DNA from: Blakeslea trispora
Taxonomy: Eukaryota; Mucoromycota; Mucoromycetes; Mucorales; Choanephoraceae
Assembly: GCA_025331445.1 (NCBI GenBank)
Contig: JAIWNE010000020.1
Coordinates: 124,001-188,000, forward strand
DNA: 64,000 bases
Reading direction: 5' to 3'
Positions within the stretch are counted from its first letter, which is position 1. Every line of letters begins with the position of its first letter. The position numbers were made by a program, and so were the translations under genes. Positions 1-11,353 of this stretch are shown piece by piece. The notes under the pieces are model-generated. The model was not told the origin of the DNA. It saw only the letters and a program-made list of their open reading frames with translations, and made no database searches.

Positions 1-111
1 CGGAAGTTTTTCAAACAAAAAAAAATGGCGTTGTTTCAATTAAATAAAAACAGAAAAGCACAAAGACAAAAAAAAAATGCGCATTTTCTTTAACTGATTA
101 TTTTTCTAAGC

Positions 112-2231
112 ATGACTGAGCATTCACAGATATTTAAGGCTACTTACTCAGGCGTGCCAGTCTATGAAATGATTTGCAAAGGTGTTGCTGTGATGCGAAG
201 AAAGTCAGACTCTTATCTTAATGCAACTCAAATCCTTAAAGTAGCTGATTTTGATAAGCCTCAACGTACACGTATTCTGGAAAGAGAAGTACAAGTGGGT
301 CAACATGAGAAAGTACAAGGTGGATATGGCAAATATCAAGGTAAGAAGGTAAAAAAAAAGAATAAAGGAGACCCTATATTTCTCTCTTTCTCTCTTAAAC
401 TCATCACAAAATAGGTACTTGGGTTCCTTTTGAACGTGGAAAGGCCTTAGCTGAACTCTATGGTGTCGATAAAATACTGGCACCCATCCTAGAATTCATC
501 AAAGGTGACCAAAGTCCACCTCTGGCACCTAAACATGCTACAGCAGCCTCAGTTAAGCCACGTAAGCCACGTGAAGCCCGTGTCAGAAAACGCACCAAGC
601 ACTTTGATGAAGAGATGTCCGATGTCGAAACCAGTTCATCTCAAAACACACAGACTAACCTGGACGACGCAAGTCCTCTTTCAAAACGTATCCGTACTCG
701 ACCTTCCGCCTTAAGAGAAAAGACAAAACTCAAGACATTTCAGCGAATAGACCCTGAAGAAGGGCATTTCATTGAAGATGAACCGGAGCATGATATGCAT
801 TTGACTGAACCACAGGAAGAAACAGAGGAAAAACTAGAAACACTGGAGGATGAACTTAGGCGAGAAGAAATGGAGGACATGAGTGAAAAGACATATGCAC
901 AGAGATTACTGCAATACTTTTTATCGGAAAAGACAAGTATTCCACCTCTGATTGCCCGGCCACCACATGACATGGATATCAATGTGATTATCGATGACGA
1001 AGGTCACACCAGTCTGCATTGGGCTGCAGCCATGGCACGTATCAAGGCTGTCAAACTGTTGATTGAGAATGGTGCAGATATGTATCGAGTGAACTATAAG
1101 GGACAGACAGCCTTGATGCGCTCTGTCTTGTTTACCAACAACTTTGATCTCAAGACATTTGACAGTCTAGTTGAGCTTCTGAGGACAACGATCTTCAATA
1201 TCGATAAGCGAGATCAGACTGTGTTTCATCATACAGCAGCCATGTCTGATTGGAAGGGCAAGATCTATGCCTCGCGTTATTACATGGAGTGTCTGATCAA
1301 CAAGCTCAAGCACAACCAATCAGAGCTCATCTCTATTCTGAATGTACAGGACATCAATGGGGATACAGCATTGACGATTGCAGCCAAGATTGGGAATCGA
1401 CGATTGATCAAATTGCTGATTGATGCAGGTGCCAGTACAGAGATAGCCAATGAAGAAGGCATGACACCCAGAGACTATTATGCTGATATGGAAAAGTCAG
1501 TTGGGCGTCATCCAATTTCTTCTTCTCCACCACCACCCATGACGTCTTCACCGAGTGAAGATACAGGTAGTATCATCAATGAAGCAGACACACGCGAAGT
1601 CTTGCGTGCCCGTGTGGAAGCCATGTATAAAAATGTGACAGCCGATGCCAAGACCAATAACATGCCTTCCATCTCCAAGGCATTCGATGACTTTGCAGAG
1701 AGTTATGAGCGGGATCTTGTTTATCGAGAGAGACAACTGGAGAAGAAACGAATGGAACTCGATCTCTGCAGTAAGCGACTGGAGGAGACCAAGCGAGTGA
1801 TTGCATCCATTCAGACAGAGGAAGCACAGGCATTGATCGAACAAGCCAAGCAAAAGAACCGACAGCTTGAAGATCAGTATAGAATCTGGCTAGCGTTTTA
1901 TCAGCATCATCAGTTGAACTTGTTGGAGCAAGATTTCCTTGAAAAAGATGCTGGTGAGAAGCCACCTTCACCATCCACTTCTCATCAGACAGCGTTGGAT
2001 GAACTCAAGTCACTGAAAGAACAATTGGATCGATTGAAAGAGGTTCGGAAGACTCGTACCCGGACTTTGCTCGAGTTACAATGCCGTCTACCGCCCAAGC
2101 AATATCAAAACTATAAACGATTGATTTCCGCTTGTTGCAATGTTGCTTATGAGAACGTGGATCTTATGCTTGGGCCACTTTTGGCTTCTTTTGAACAAGA
2201 TCAAGATGTCACTTCACCTACCTCTATTTAA
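112..2231 (+). CDS. APSES/KilA-N transcription factor with ankyrin repeats (MBP1/Swi6/Res type)
   Basis: Two exons, 112-340 and 415-2231 (intron 341-414, GTAAG...ATAG), give 681 residues. The N-terminal ~100 residues form the APSES DNA-binding fold, with the family core [19 protein letters not shown] and GTWVPFERG spanning the splice junction. A basic acidic linker follows, then ankyrin repeats (around residues 280-460: [36 protein letters not shown]), then a long coiled-coil C-terminus. This order is that of the MBF/SBF subunits that drive G1/S transcription in fungi (Mbp1, Swi4, Res1, Res2). The start at 112 is the first ATG before the conserved block, about 10 residues ahead of it. An AATAAA lies just after the stop. 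Which of the MBF paralogues it matches cannot be decided by eye. Confidence 0.93.
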
Positions 2232-2333
2232 ATAAAAATACACTTTTTTAAAGTCCCGAGTTTGTTTTTTCTAAAGAGGCTGCATAACCTATTTTTTATT
2301 GTTTTATTTTTCCCTTTTTTTTTTCTTAGTCTA

Positions 2334-3186
2334 ATGTCAACATCGTCTGGTCGATTAACAGGAAGCCATGACTTACTCAGCTATTTCAACTTGATACCCA
2401 TTTATAATAAAGTTGTCAAAGCAAATCGAGGAGTTGAACTCGATCCTTCTTTATCAAAATACATTTCAGATCTACCTGGTAACCAAAGAGAGAAAGAATC
2501 ACTTGTTATAGTCTCCTTTCTCACTTTATGATATTAGGTAGACAAGATATGGAATATGATGGTTATTTACTTAATCTGTTACGAGATCCACAAGCTATCG
2601 AAACAGGTCCTCCCATTAAGCTATTAGATGCAGATACATTACGAGACGCGTTCTCGCTCAAGGAAGGACCTATACCAGGTGTAAGTCAAGAAATAAAAAA
2701 AAAAGGAAGAGAATAACTCTCTTGTTAACTTGATCATCTCGTTAGTTTGATGCTTCTGTTTTGGGAACAGACGATACTTCAGTCACGCCTCCACCATCAG
2801 GTTATGCAGTTGAAAGAGATCAATATGGAAATGCGATTGCAGGTAAGAAAGCGAGAAAGAAGCGAAAAAAAAGCACAACTATGATTTCATCTACAAGACA
2901 AAGATGTAGATTACAATGGGGAACGTAAACACAAGAAAAAGGTAAGAAAAAAAAGAAGCAAAAGCGTTGTGTGGTTGAATAAACTCAATTCGTTGTTTTA
3001 AACAGAAAAAGAAGAGAAAGCATGACCATGAGCATGATGACGACAGGCATGGGGATCACAAGAAAAAGAAGAAGAAGAAGAGAGTAAGTAAAAGAAATAG
3101 GCTTTGTGGATTTGGAATAACTCGATAGCTTTGAATAGGATAAAGAGAAACGAGATGATGTTGGTTATGCGAATATAGCTTATTAG
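2334..3186 (+). CDS. MED19: Mediator complex subunit 19 (MED19/Rox3)
   Basis: Six exons: 2334-2478, 2538-2680, 2746-2842, 2898-2941, 3006-3083, 3139-3186, all GT-AG and phase-consistent, give 184 residues. The N-terminal half carries the MED19 core (LTGSHDLLSYFNLIPIYNKV, then ISDLPG, then LLRDPQ...GPPIKLL...GPIPG), which fits the Mediator head subunit that bridges activators and RNA polymerase II. The C-terminal third is a Lys/His/Asp-rich tail (KKKRKHDHEHDDDRHGDHKK), like the basic tail of animal MED19 rather than yeast Rox3. The ATG at 2334 follows a T-rich stretch ending in TTAG, so a 5'-UTR intron is possible. The gene lies about 100 bp downstream of the APSES gene in the same direction. 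Confidence is high on family and good on exon borders. Confidence 0.85.
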
Positions 3187-4073
3187 AGAGAGTATTTAAT
3201 AAAGAAATATACACATACAAAAAGGAGGGGGGGATGTGTCCTCTTTCAAGGTCTTCTTTCTCTTGAATTGACCATTAGATTTAAATGCCTATTTTTAATA
3301 GTCATTCAAGTCTTTACTTTCTCTTTCTTTCTTTTGTAGTGTTGCCTTGAAACAGATCTTTCAATACAAAAGAGCCTCTCTTGTTCTCTTAGCTCAACTA
3401 CTGGCCATCATACTATGGCTACTACTTTGATTGTTCCTCCTTTTTTTTCTTGTCACTATGATAAATAAAGCAAGTGGGATATATTCAAGAAAGAAAGAAA
3501 GAGAGAGTCTATGCCACCCTAGCCTGTCTTTCTCTTGATTTGTACTGAGAAAGATCTTGTCATTTTGTTTCCAAGGCAACCTTTCGTCAAACTCAACAGA
3601 GCAACATTGATCTGAGTTTAAAACACGATGAATACAAAGTTTGCTTTTGTCCCGTTTCCCAAATAAATCTGGACACCACCAATCATATCCATAGAAGGAG
3701 AATGCAATAGGAGTAACAAAATTTATATCCTATTACACACACACATAATTAAAATTTAGAATCTATATAAGAGAAAAAAACGTGTGGATAAGAATAAGGA
3801 GGGAGATAAGCAATAGAGAGAGAGACAGAGAGGGAACCGCACAAAAAAAAACAAGGGAGCCCTAAAACGGACAAAAAGGTAAGAATGCAGGAAATAAAAA
3901 GAAGGAAATAACGTGGCCCGAATATTGTGTGACCATTGAATTCACAAGATGTATAAAACTTGAATAGGTTGCTTGATTTTTTTTTCTCTCTTTCTTCTTT
4001 TACTTTTTTTTTTTACTTGTGTGTATATATCTTTAAGCCCTTTCTCTTTAACCATAACAACATAAGAAAAAAA
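3187..4073. other. intergenic, AT-rich; contains one imperfect inverted repeat
   Basis: No gene was found. The stretch holds poly-purine and poly-pyrimidine runs, a CACACACA tract near 3735, and an imperfect inverted repeat (separate entry). The last ~120 bp (T/C-rich, then AACCATAACAACATAAG) look like the promoter and leader of the small gene starting at 4074. Confidence 0.6.
3341..3580. repeat. imperfect terminal inverted repeat, possible MITE remnant
   Basis: The left end GTTGCCTTGAAACAGATC and right end ...GTTTCCAAGGCAAC are inverted copies over the outer ~14 bases with one missing base. AGATCTTTC (left) and GAAAGATCT (right) are further inverted blocks. The 240-bp span has no ORF. No convincing target duplication flanks it. 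Confidence 0.35.
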
Positions 4074-4313
4074 ATGAACTCTGGAACCAATAACTACTAC
4101 AATCATCGCTTCTCTGTCAAGACAGATGAACAAGTGCTCCAATTACTCTCAGCCGCTTGTATTGCCGAGTGGGTACGACAAAAGCCAAGTGCCAATGCTA
4201 TCATGACCATGGATGATGGTGAATCCATTCATCTGCCTGTATTTGCTCTCAGACGCCGAAATGCTGTGGTAGCTCCCTTACCTGATGCTCGTGTACCAAG
4301 CATTACTGCATAA
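4074..4313 (+). CDS. small uncharacterised protein, 79 residues
   Basis: This single-exon ORF starts at the ATG in AAAAAAAATGAACTCT, preceded by a T/C-rich promoter-like stretch and an A-rich leader typical of this window's genes. The product is soluble and mildly basic, with a predicted helix LQLLSAACIAEWVRQK and a tail containing LPVFALRRRNAVVAPLPDAR. No domain is recognised. Support is codon usage like the neighbours, the leader context, and long pyrimidine-rich 3' flank with several candidate AATAAA signals. It could be a lineage-specific gene; function unknown. Confidence 0.55.
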   Translation: MNSGTNNYYNHRFSVKTDEQVLQLLSAACIAEWVRQKPSANAIMTMDDGESIHLPVFALRRRNAVVAPLPDARVPSITA

Positions 4314-5948
4314 TCATCCAACACAGCCCTATTGATTTTCTTCTGTACTTTCTTCTTTACAAAAAAAAAACTCTAGATATCCCCCTCCCCTCTATTTCTC
4401 TCTCTCTTATTCATTCATCTTCATTCATTCATTCATACTTTCTCTTTTTTTTGATTTTTTTATACACACACCTTGTTTTATTATTATTTCTATAGCCTAT
4501 ACATATCCTCGTTTTTTTTTTCATACATTTATATTTATACATATTTATCACATAGCTTATACCATCTAGAATTCTTGTTTAGATTACTCTTTAGAAATAA
4601 AGATTTGTAGTAACTTCACTATTACTTTTAAAAAAAATTCCAAAAAAAAAGTACTTCTAGAATGAGAGTAGAAGCTCTTGGATAGTTGAATGATTTCATT
4701 TCAACAACAAACCTTGTGTTGCTTGATAAGAAAGAAAGAGTGGAACTGTGCACATAGAAAACCAGCTGTGTAACTATAGAGATGTTGTGAAAGAGATCAC
4801 AATAAGTGATAGACAAGTTACACTGCTTTTTTTTTTGTGAAAATACAGATAACCATGAAAGCACACTTCTCTTTGGCACATCTTTCATTTTAACTTTTTT
4901 TTTATGCGTGTACAGAAAACCTTCTTTTTTTTGTGTATGTGTGTGTGTCTGTTTTGATAAACATCATTCGATACAAGGTGCAGCTAACTCTAAACAAGTT
5001 TCCTATTCAAAATAAATAAATAACTTTAAATAAAAAAAAAGAGCCTTTCAGGTCTCTCAATAAATTATTGTTCTAGTATCCAGCAAGCTATCTTTCTATA
5101 CAATAAACTCTTTAACGGGGGGAGAATCTGTTCAGAAGAAGCATGCTTGGCTGTACTGGCATTCAGATAATTTTTACTTGTAAAATGACAGATAAAGTAA
5201 ATAAATCGTTTGCTTCTTGTTAAACAGCGTTTTAATATGGATTAAAGGGAAATCAGCACATTGTCTTTTTCTATAAGCAAGTATCGATAACCTTAAATTC
5301 TTTATTGATTTCAAGTCATCTGTTCAACTAAGCAATTGCCGTCAAGAAAGAAAGATCACTCAAATTCACACACGAATTCAACAAAGCGGATGCTTGAATG
5401 AAACATGAATGCACTTCTTACTTTATTGTTCATGAATGATTTTTATTGGACATTTATAAATAACAAAAGAAAGGCTTTCCATGTTCCTCAAACCTTGAGT
5501 TTCCCTTTTTTTGTTATGCAATCTTAGAAGGCCAGTAACAATAAAAAAAAATCAAATGTGCAACCTATTGAAGTTTGATTGTGTGCTTTTTTTTCTAAAG
5601 GAAAGAACATGTCTTCTTTCTCATCAACATTTCATGTTTATTAAAAGTCAAGCTATTTTCAACTCTCTTTTCTTTTTTTTTCTGTAGATACAAAAACGCT
5701 CTTTTTCTTTTTCTTACTGCATTAAACTTTTTTTTTAAAAAAAACTTTGTAGTACAAAGGTTAGACCATCTGAACAACAAAAAATAAAGCAGCTAACTTA
5801 GTTTAGACATAAGCCAATGAACACTTTCTTCTCTTTTCGCTGCGACTGTCAAAGTTTTTTTTTTTTTTTCTTGTTGTGTCATCGTCTATTATCTTTTCCT
5901 CCTCTCCTTTTTTTTTTAAAAAATAAAAGAAATCTCTTTCTGCAAATT
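4314..5948. other. 1.6-kb intergenic stretch, AT-rich
   Basis: No supported gene. It contains many homopolymer runs, a short TGTGTGTGTG tract near 4940 and an ATAAATAAATAACTTTAAATAAA cluster near 5010. Reading frames here are built from poly-Phe/poly-Lys runs and lack family motifs. The final ~130 bp is the pyrimidine-rich leader of HRQ1. Confidence 0.6.
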
Positions 5949-8900
5949 ATGCCAAAAAGACAGGCTAATAATGAACAGACAACTACAACCAAGAAGAATA
6001 AAAGTAAAGGGAGCGAATTACCCGAGCCACTCCTGCATATCTTTCAAATGTTTCAGCAACTCAACCTCTTTTGTGCCTTTTGTCACGCCCATTTGGAGAC
6101 CTCCATGACACTGGACCACATCCAAAAGAGTATACCTAATTTAACTTTGGACGATTTGGTCGGCATTAATGTCATCATGCCTGATTTTGTAAAATTGAAC
6201 ATGTTATCAGATCAACTTGTTGAAATTGAGTTTGGCAAAAAGTTGTTTCCAAAGACGAACCACAATGGATTTCGCTCTATGGCCAAAGTGAAATCAAACA
6301 CTGTTCAGAAACTCATTGAGCAACAAAACAATGCATTCATTCAATCAATTTCTCAATTTGTTCATCAGTGTGAGAATGAGGTAACAAAAGAGAAAGTTTA
6401 ACATCAGTGTTTGGTGTAACAGAAAGACATGTCTAATGTATTTTATAGCACTTGGATCTAAAGCAACATTTCGCTCTACAAGTAGACAAGAGCAGACCTG
6501 TGTTTGATTATTTTGATGCTATTGAGGATGAAGATGCCTTGTTTCAACAGATGGATGCTGCTATTGCACCCAAATCCATTCAGGACATCATCCAAACCCT
6601 TCCTTCGTGTCACTTTTATGATAGTCAGCTCAAAGATGCAGCATGTCAACTGACATTCCCTAAAAAAGAGGCCATGTACACTCATGAAAACGCATTGTCA
6701 AACCAAGTTCGTTTAGCACTTGATCAATACCATATTCAAAGACTCTATCAGCACCAATCAGAAGCCATTCAACATATTCTAGATGGATCTCATGTGATTG
6801 TCTCTACCTCTACAGCCAGTGGCAAATCTCTGATCTATCAAATACCCGTCATAGAACAGCTCTTGAGCAACCCAAATGCAAGAGCCATCTATCTGTTTCC
6901 TACAAAGGCTCTGGCCCAAGATCAGAAACGCGCTTTTTTAAGTATCATTCAACATATACCTCAATTAAAACCCAATTGGATAACTACCTTTGATGGCGAT
7001 ACACCCAGTGATCGACGCTTTGACATTCGAAGACATGCTCGAGTCATCTTTACAAATCCTGATATGCTTCATCATGCCATTTTGCCCAACGCTTCATTAT
7101 GGCGAGAGTTTTTGTTTCACTTGAAATATGTTGTTGTGGATGGTAAAGGTCAAAGAAAAGAAATGGAAACACACAAATAAGCTTATTGTTTCTTTTTATT
7201 ATTATCATTATTGTCTAGAATTACATGTCTATCATGGTTTATTTGGAACACATGTTGCCTGGATTATGCGTCGTTTAAGGAGACTTTGTTCTCAATTAGG
7301 CAACCATCAAATACAGTTTATATCTTGTAGTGCAACTATTGATGAACCTGATAAAGTAACCAACTAAAGAAAAAGAAGCGGCATTTTTGACTATAAACTT
7401 ACATTCTTTTATTATAGCATATGAAGTCATTATTGGGTGTGGATGAAGTAGCACTCGTCAACCAAGATGGAGCTCCACATGGTCAAAAAGAGTTTATTGT
7501 CTGGAATCCACCACTTCAAACACCTTCCGATCCTAGTCTGGGACGCAAAAGTGCCTTGACAGAAGGTGCCCAATTGTTTGAATATCTCATTGAAAACAAC
7601 ATTCGCACCATTGCCTTTTGCAAAATACGCAAATCATGTGAATTGTTAATGAAGCAAGTGAGAGAAAATCTTATTCAGAAGCAGCGAAGAGATCTAGTTG
7701 AGAAAATAGCCAGCTATCGTGGTGGATATACACCAGAGCAAAGGCGTGCTATTGAACAGCAAATGTTTTGTGGAGAGCTGGTTGGGATTATTGCAACCAA
7801 TGCATTAGAACTAGGTATCGATATTGGTTCATTAGGTAAGTGGATGATAGACTTTGAAGGATGTGTTTTAACATTAATGTCTAGATGCTGTCTTGATGAT
7901 TGGCATTCCTTGGTCTATTTCTTCACTTGTAAACAAAAAATCAATAGATTGTACTGGTCAATATTAACATTTTTTTTCTTGTAGTGGCAACAATCTGGTC
8001 GATCCGGTAGAAGGAATGCAGACTCTTTATCTATTGTTGTTTGTGATAATAACCCACTTGATCAACATTATGCAGTAAAGAATTTCGTCATCATGAAGAT
8101 CATTTACTCTATATTCTGAAACCCCCTTTTTCTTTTTCTTGATACAGAATCATCCAGAAGATCTATTGACAAAAAGACCCGATACATTAAGCCTGGATTT
8201 GGAAAATGATATGATCCTTGCCAATCACCTTCAATGTGCAGCAGAAGAAGCACCTATTGACTTGGTACAAGATCAAGTCTTTTTTGGACCACTTTTACCT
8301 GATCTATGTCATTCTTTCCTGTCCTCTATTGGACATCAAGTAAGTCATTATGGAGATAATCATCCATCAAACGACTACTAAATCCCCTCTTTTTATTGAA
8401 GCTGTATCGCCCGGATCCCAAATATCGACCCTACCCCTCCCAATACATTGCTATTCGTAATATGACAAATGAAGAAGATGCCTTTGTTGTGGTTGATACA
8501 ACAGGTTCTCGAAGAGAGATACTGGAGCAAGTTCAAATAGATCGAGTTGGGTTTGAGCTCTATGAAGGTGCTATTTTTATTCATCAAGGCAGAACATTCC
8601 TTGTAGAAGAATGCAATATGGACAAGAAGTATGCTCGTGTACATCTTGTTCGTGTCGATTGGACTACTAGACAACGCGATTATACCGACATCGATATCAT
8701 CTCTACTCTATCATCGAAATGTCTGACCGAGAATGATCGTGCATTCTTTGGCAAAGTCAAAGGTTAGCAAGATATGCTTTCTTAAAAAAAAAGAGAGATA
8801 GTTAACAGTGATAAGACATTAGTGACAACCGTAGTATTTGGCTATCATCGCTTAGATAAACGAGGTCGAATTATGGACACTCATGAAATCTATATGGATC

Positions 8901-9467
8901 CTATTGTATCAGAGGCTAATGGTGTATGGGCAGATGTACCTCGATCTGTCTTGGGCCAATTGAAAGACATGGACATTAATCCAATGGCTGCTATTCATTC
9001 AGCATGTAATTTATTTGAATGATTTCTTTTTCTAAAAAAAAAAAAGAGGGGAAGGAAACTAATTAACCTATATCTTGTAGCTCATTGTTTGATTTCATTA
9101 CTACCCAAGTTAAATTTGGTAGTGGCTGCAAGGGATTTACGTACTGAATGCAAGAGCCCTTATGCTACGCGATCAAGACCCTTCCGTATTGCCATTTATG
9201 AAACTCATTCAAATGGCACAGTTGCTCAACAAACCTATAATTTCTTTGATAGGCTATTAAAGAGAGGCATTGAACAAATTGAACAATGTTCATGTGAAGA
9301 AGGATGTTTATCATGTAAGTGCTTTTTTTTTCAAATTGTAAACAAAAAAGAACAGCTATTAAAATAGTGTCTCTTATTTAGGTATTCACTCTACTTTTTG
9401 CTCTGAGCAAAATGAAGTGAGTTCAAAAAAAGGTGCATGGATTGTATTGAACTCATTATGTGCTTGA
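5949..9467 (+). CDS. HRQ1: Hrq1-type (RecQ4-like) 3'-5' DNA helicase
   Basis: Eleven exons: 5949-6380, 6449-7142, 7219-7355, 7418-7835, 7885-7928, 7985-8074, 8148-8339, 8402-8762, 8823-9005, 9081-9314, 9382-9467. Phases agree throughout and give 956 residues. Superfamily 2 motifs are visible: Walker A STASGKS near residues 265-271; the Walker B box VVVDELH around 372-378, read across an intron; SCSATI; and motif VI WQQSGRSGRR, also across an intron. The C-terminal DUF1998-like part has the Cys cluster CSCEEGCLSC...C and ends with WIVLNSLCA. Hrq1 acts in interstrand-crosslink repair and telomere maintenance in yeasts. The ATG at 5949 was preferred to an in-frame one at 5817, whose extension is mostly poly-Phe. 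The 42-codon flanking and small 44-nt exon 5 are needed to keep the DAVLMIGIPWS block. Confidence 0.92.
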
Positions 9468-9738
9468 AATCCACTGAATCTTGTCTTCTTCGTTTCACTA
9501 CGTATTTCTTTATTATGCATGCAATCAATCTGTATGTCTCAGATCTCTACCTGGTACCATCACTATGGTTTCAATAGTGATATATATATATAAAAAAAGT
9601 GTGTTAATGAAGGGGTCTTAGATGAAAGATGATTTTCATCATCATTTCACTGTTTATAAAATCAAGTCTCTTTCAACTGAATTTTTCTAAACAAGTCTTT
9701 TTGTTTTTTTTGCTCTTTTTGACCTTATAGTTATAAAA

Positions 9739-10311
9739 ATGGATTCTCCTCGTGTAGTTCAAGATATTTTGACAGCTCAAGCCTTCTTGACAGATTGGCA
9801 TGTTCGTGTGACTTGGATTGCCTTCATGACACTTTGGGTCTTTTGGGGTTTAACTTGGTTTGTTCGTAATGCATTTGGTGGCGATGCCTCTACTCACGCT
9901 CACAACGTACAAACACATCAAATTGGCCATGATCCCGCCATGACTACAACTGATCCGGAGACAGGTGTTGCTACCAACAATGGTGCTGTCGGTACTACTG
10001 CTACAACCAACAAGGGCATCATGCCTGCTCCTGCCTGGTCTGTCAAGGTCTTTAACCGATTAAACCGTGCCCATGATATGCTTCGTGACTTGATGTTGAT
10101 GCTTCTCTCTGTCTTGACACTCAACACATTTGCTCGTGCTTCTACTCGTGCTGTCATGATTCTTGCATGGATCTTTGTTGCCTTTGCCTTTGTCTATTTT
10201 GCAGCTGAGGCAGCCTTTGAACACCGATATCTTCGATTGATGTATGCCATCACTTTCTATTCTATTGGTTTGGCTATTGTGGGTCTTGCTTATAAGCAAG
10301 GTTTCTACTAA
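9739..10311 (+). CDS. four-span membrane protein of unknown function, 190 residues
   Basis: This is a single-exon ORF. Hydrophobic segments lie at about residues 22-44 (VTWIAFMTLWVFWGLTWFV), 112-132, 137-158 and 164-185. Between the first and second is a Thr/Asn/Gly-rich loop of about 60 residues. No known domain is recognised. Hydropathy and the good leader (TTATAAAAATGG) support it as real, and the downstream sequence has AATAAA near 10368. It sits between HRQ1 and EMC4 in the same direction, which says little about its role. It is probably an endomembrane protein of Mucoromycota; this is inference. Confidence 0.75.
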   Translation: MDSPRVVQDILTAQAFLTDWHVRVTWIAFMTLWVFWGLTWFVRNAFGGDASTHAHNVQTHQIGHDPAMTTTDPETGVATNNGAVGTTATTNKGIMPAPAWSVKVFNRLNRAHDMLRDLMLMLLSVLTLNTFARASTRAVMILAWIFVAFAFVYFAAEAAFEHRYLRLMYAITFYSIGLAIVGLAYKQGFY

Positions 10312-10418
10312 GCTCCTTTTTTATTAATTTTTTTTGCTAGATACTTAATAATTTTCTGTGTAATTTTAATAAATGCATTGTATTGTTTAAACCCTCTCTT
10401 TTTTATTTATTTTCAATC

Positions 10419-11185
10419 ATGTCAAACTGGTCTATTGACTACGCGTCCTTGAGCCCTTCAAACGGGTAATAGAAGAAAGGGAATCTAGCTTTTGTTTTGT
10501 TTGAAATCTAAACATGATCTTGTTTTTTTTTAGCATAAAATTAGCTAATCCTGTTGGTTTCGAACCTTCAGCCTTTCAAAAATACACAAAACATGAAGTA
10601 AGCACTCTTTTATCAGAACAATATGAAGAAACTAAACAGTATCTAATTGACAGAAATCTCAAGGTCACATCAATCAAACTGAAAGAGATGAACAACAAAT
10701 TGCAATCAAGATCAAGGTTTGTTTTGCTCTTCCCGAAAACTCTATCCATCCGATCTGAACATGTTCACAATAGAGAGCCTGGGATGTAGCCATGGCACCA
10801 GCAAAAAGTATACCTATGAATGCCGTCATGATTTACATGTCTGGCTCGAGCCTTCAGATCTTTACAGTCATGGTTACTGTCATGCTGTTTCTTACACCCA
10901 TCAAAGCCATCATGTCGGTTCAACAAAGTAAGCATCTGCATAAAGTAAAAAGAGAAAGTGTGTTGTCTTACTAGAATATGTCCTTTAGCTTTCAGTCGTT
11001 TTGAAACAACAGAAGCAAAGCCTGGTGCAGATTTATGGATGCCTAAATTAACATTCATTGGCCTTCATTTTGCTACTATTCTGTTGGGTATCTACAAAGT
11101 GAATGTGATGGGCTTATTGCCTACTACAGTCTCAGACTGGCTGGCTTTCATTCCACCTAAACAAGCGCTTGAATTTACAGCATAA
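10419..11185 (+). CDS. EMC4: ER membrane protein complex subunit 4
   Basis: Four exons, 10419-10465, 10534-10716, 10776-10927 and 10989-11185, give 192 residues, close to the human length. Family landmarks are AWDVAMAPAKSIPMN (start of the core), two membrane segments (MIYMSGSSLQIFTVMVTVML and FIGLHFATILLGIYKV), and the C-terminal signature MGLLPTTVSDWLAFIPP. EMC inserts tail-anchored and multipass proteins into the ER membrane. The exon 3 acceptor is TAGAG|A at 10775; the adjacent TAG two bases upstream would put an in-frame stop into the chain, so a NAGNAG-type choice exists here. The gene converges with the RNA-binding gene on the other strand, 168 bp between stops. Confidence 0.92.
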
Positions 11186-11353
11186 TAAATGGACTGTGGT
11201 TATCATTTTATTTCTTAATAATAAAAAAATAAAGGCTTTAAAATGTTATGTACAAATAAGAAGGGGAGGGGGGGTAGAGCCATCAGTCTTGCTATTGCTT
11301 TATATAAAAATAAGAAAAAAAAAAAAGAGAAAGTTGTCTAGTATAAGTTGTTT

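Noticed and set aside
5817..5948. Upstream in-frame ATG for HRQ1
   Set aside because: The extension is poly-Phe/Leu from T-rich leader DNA, without conservation.
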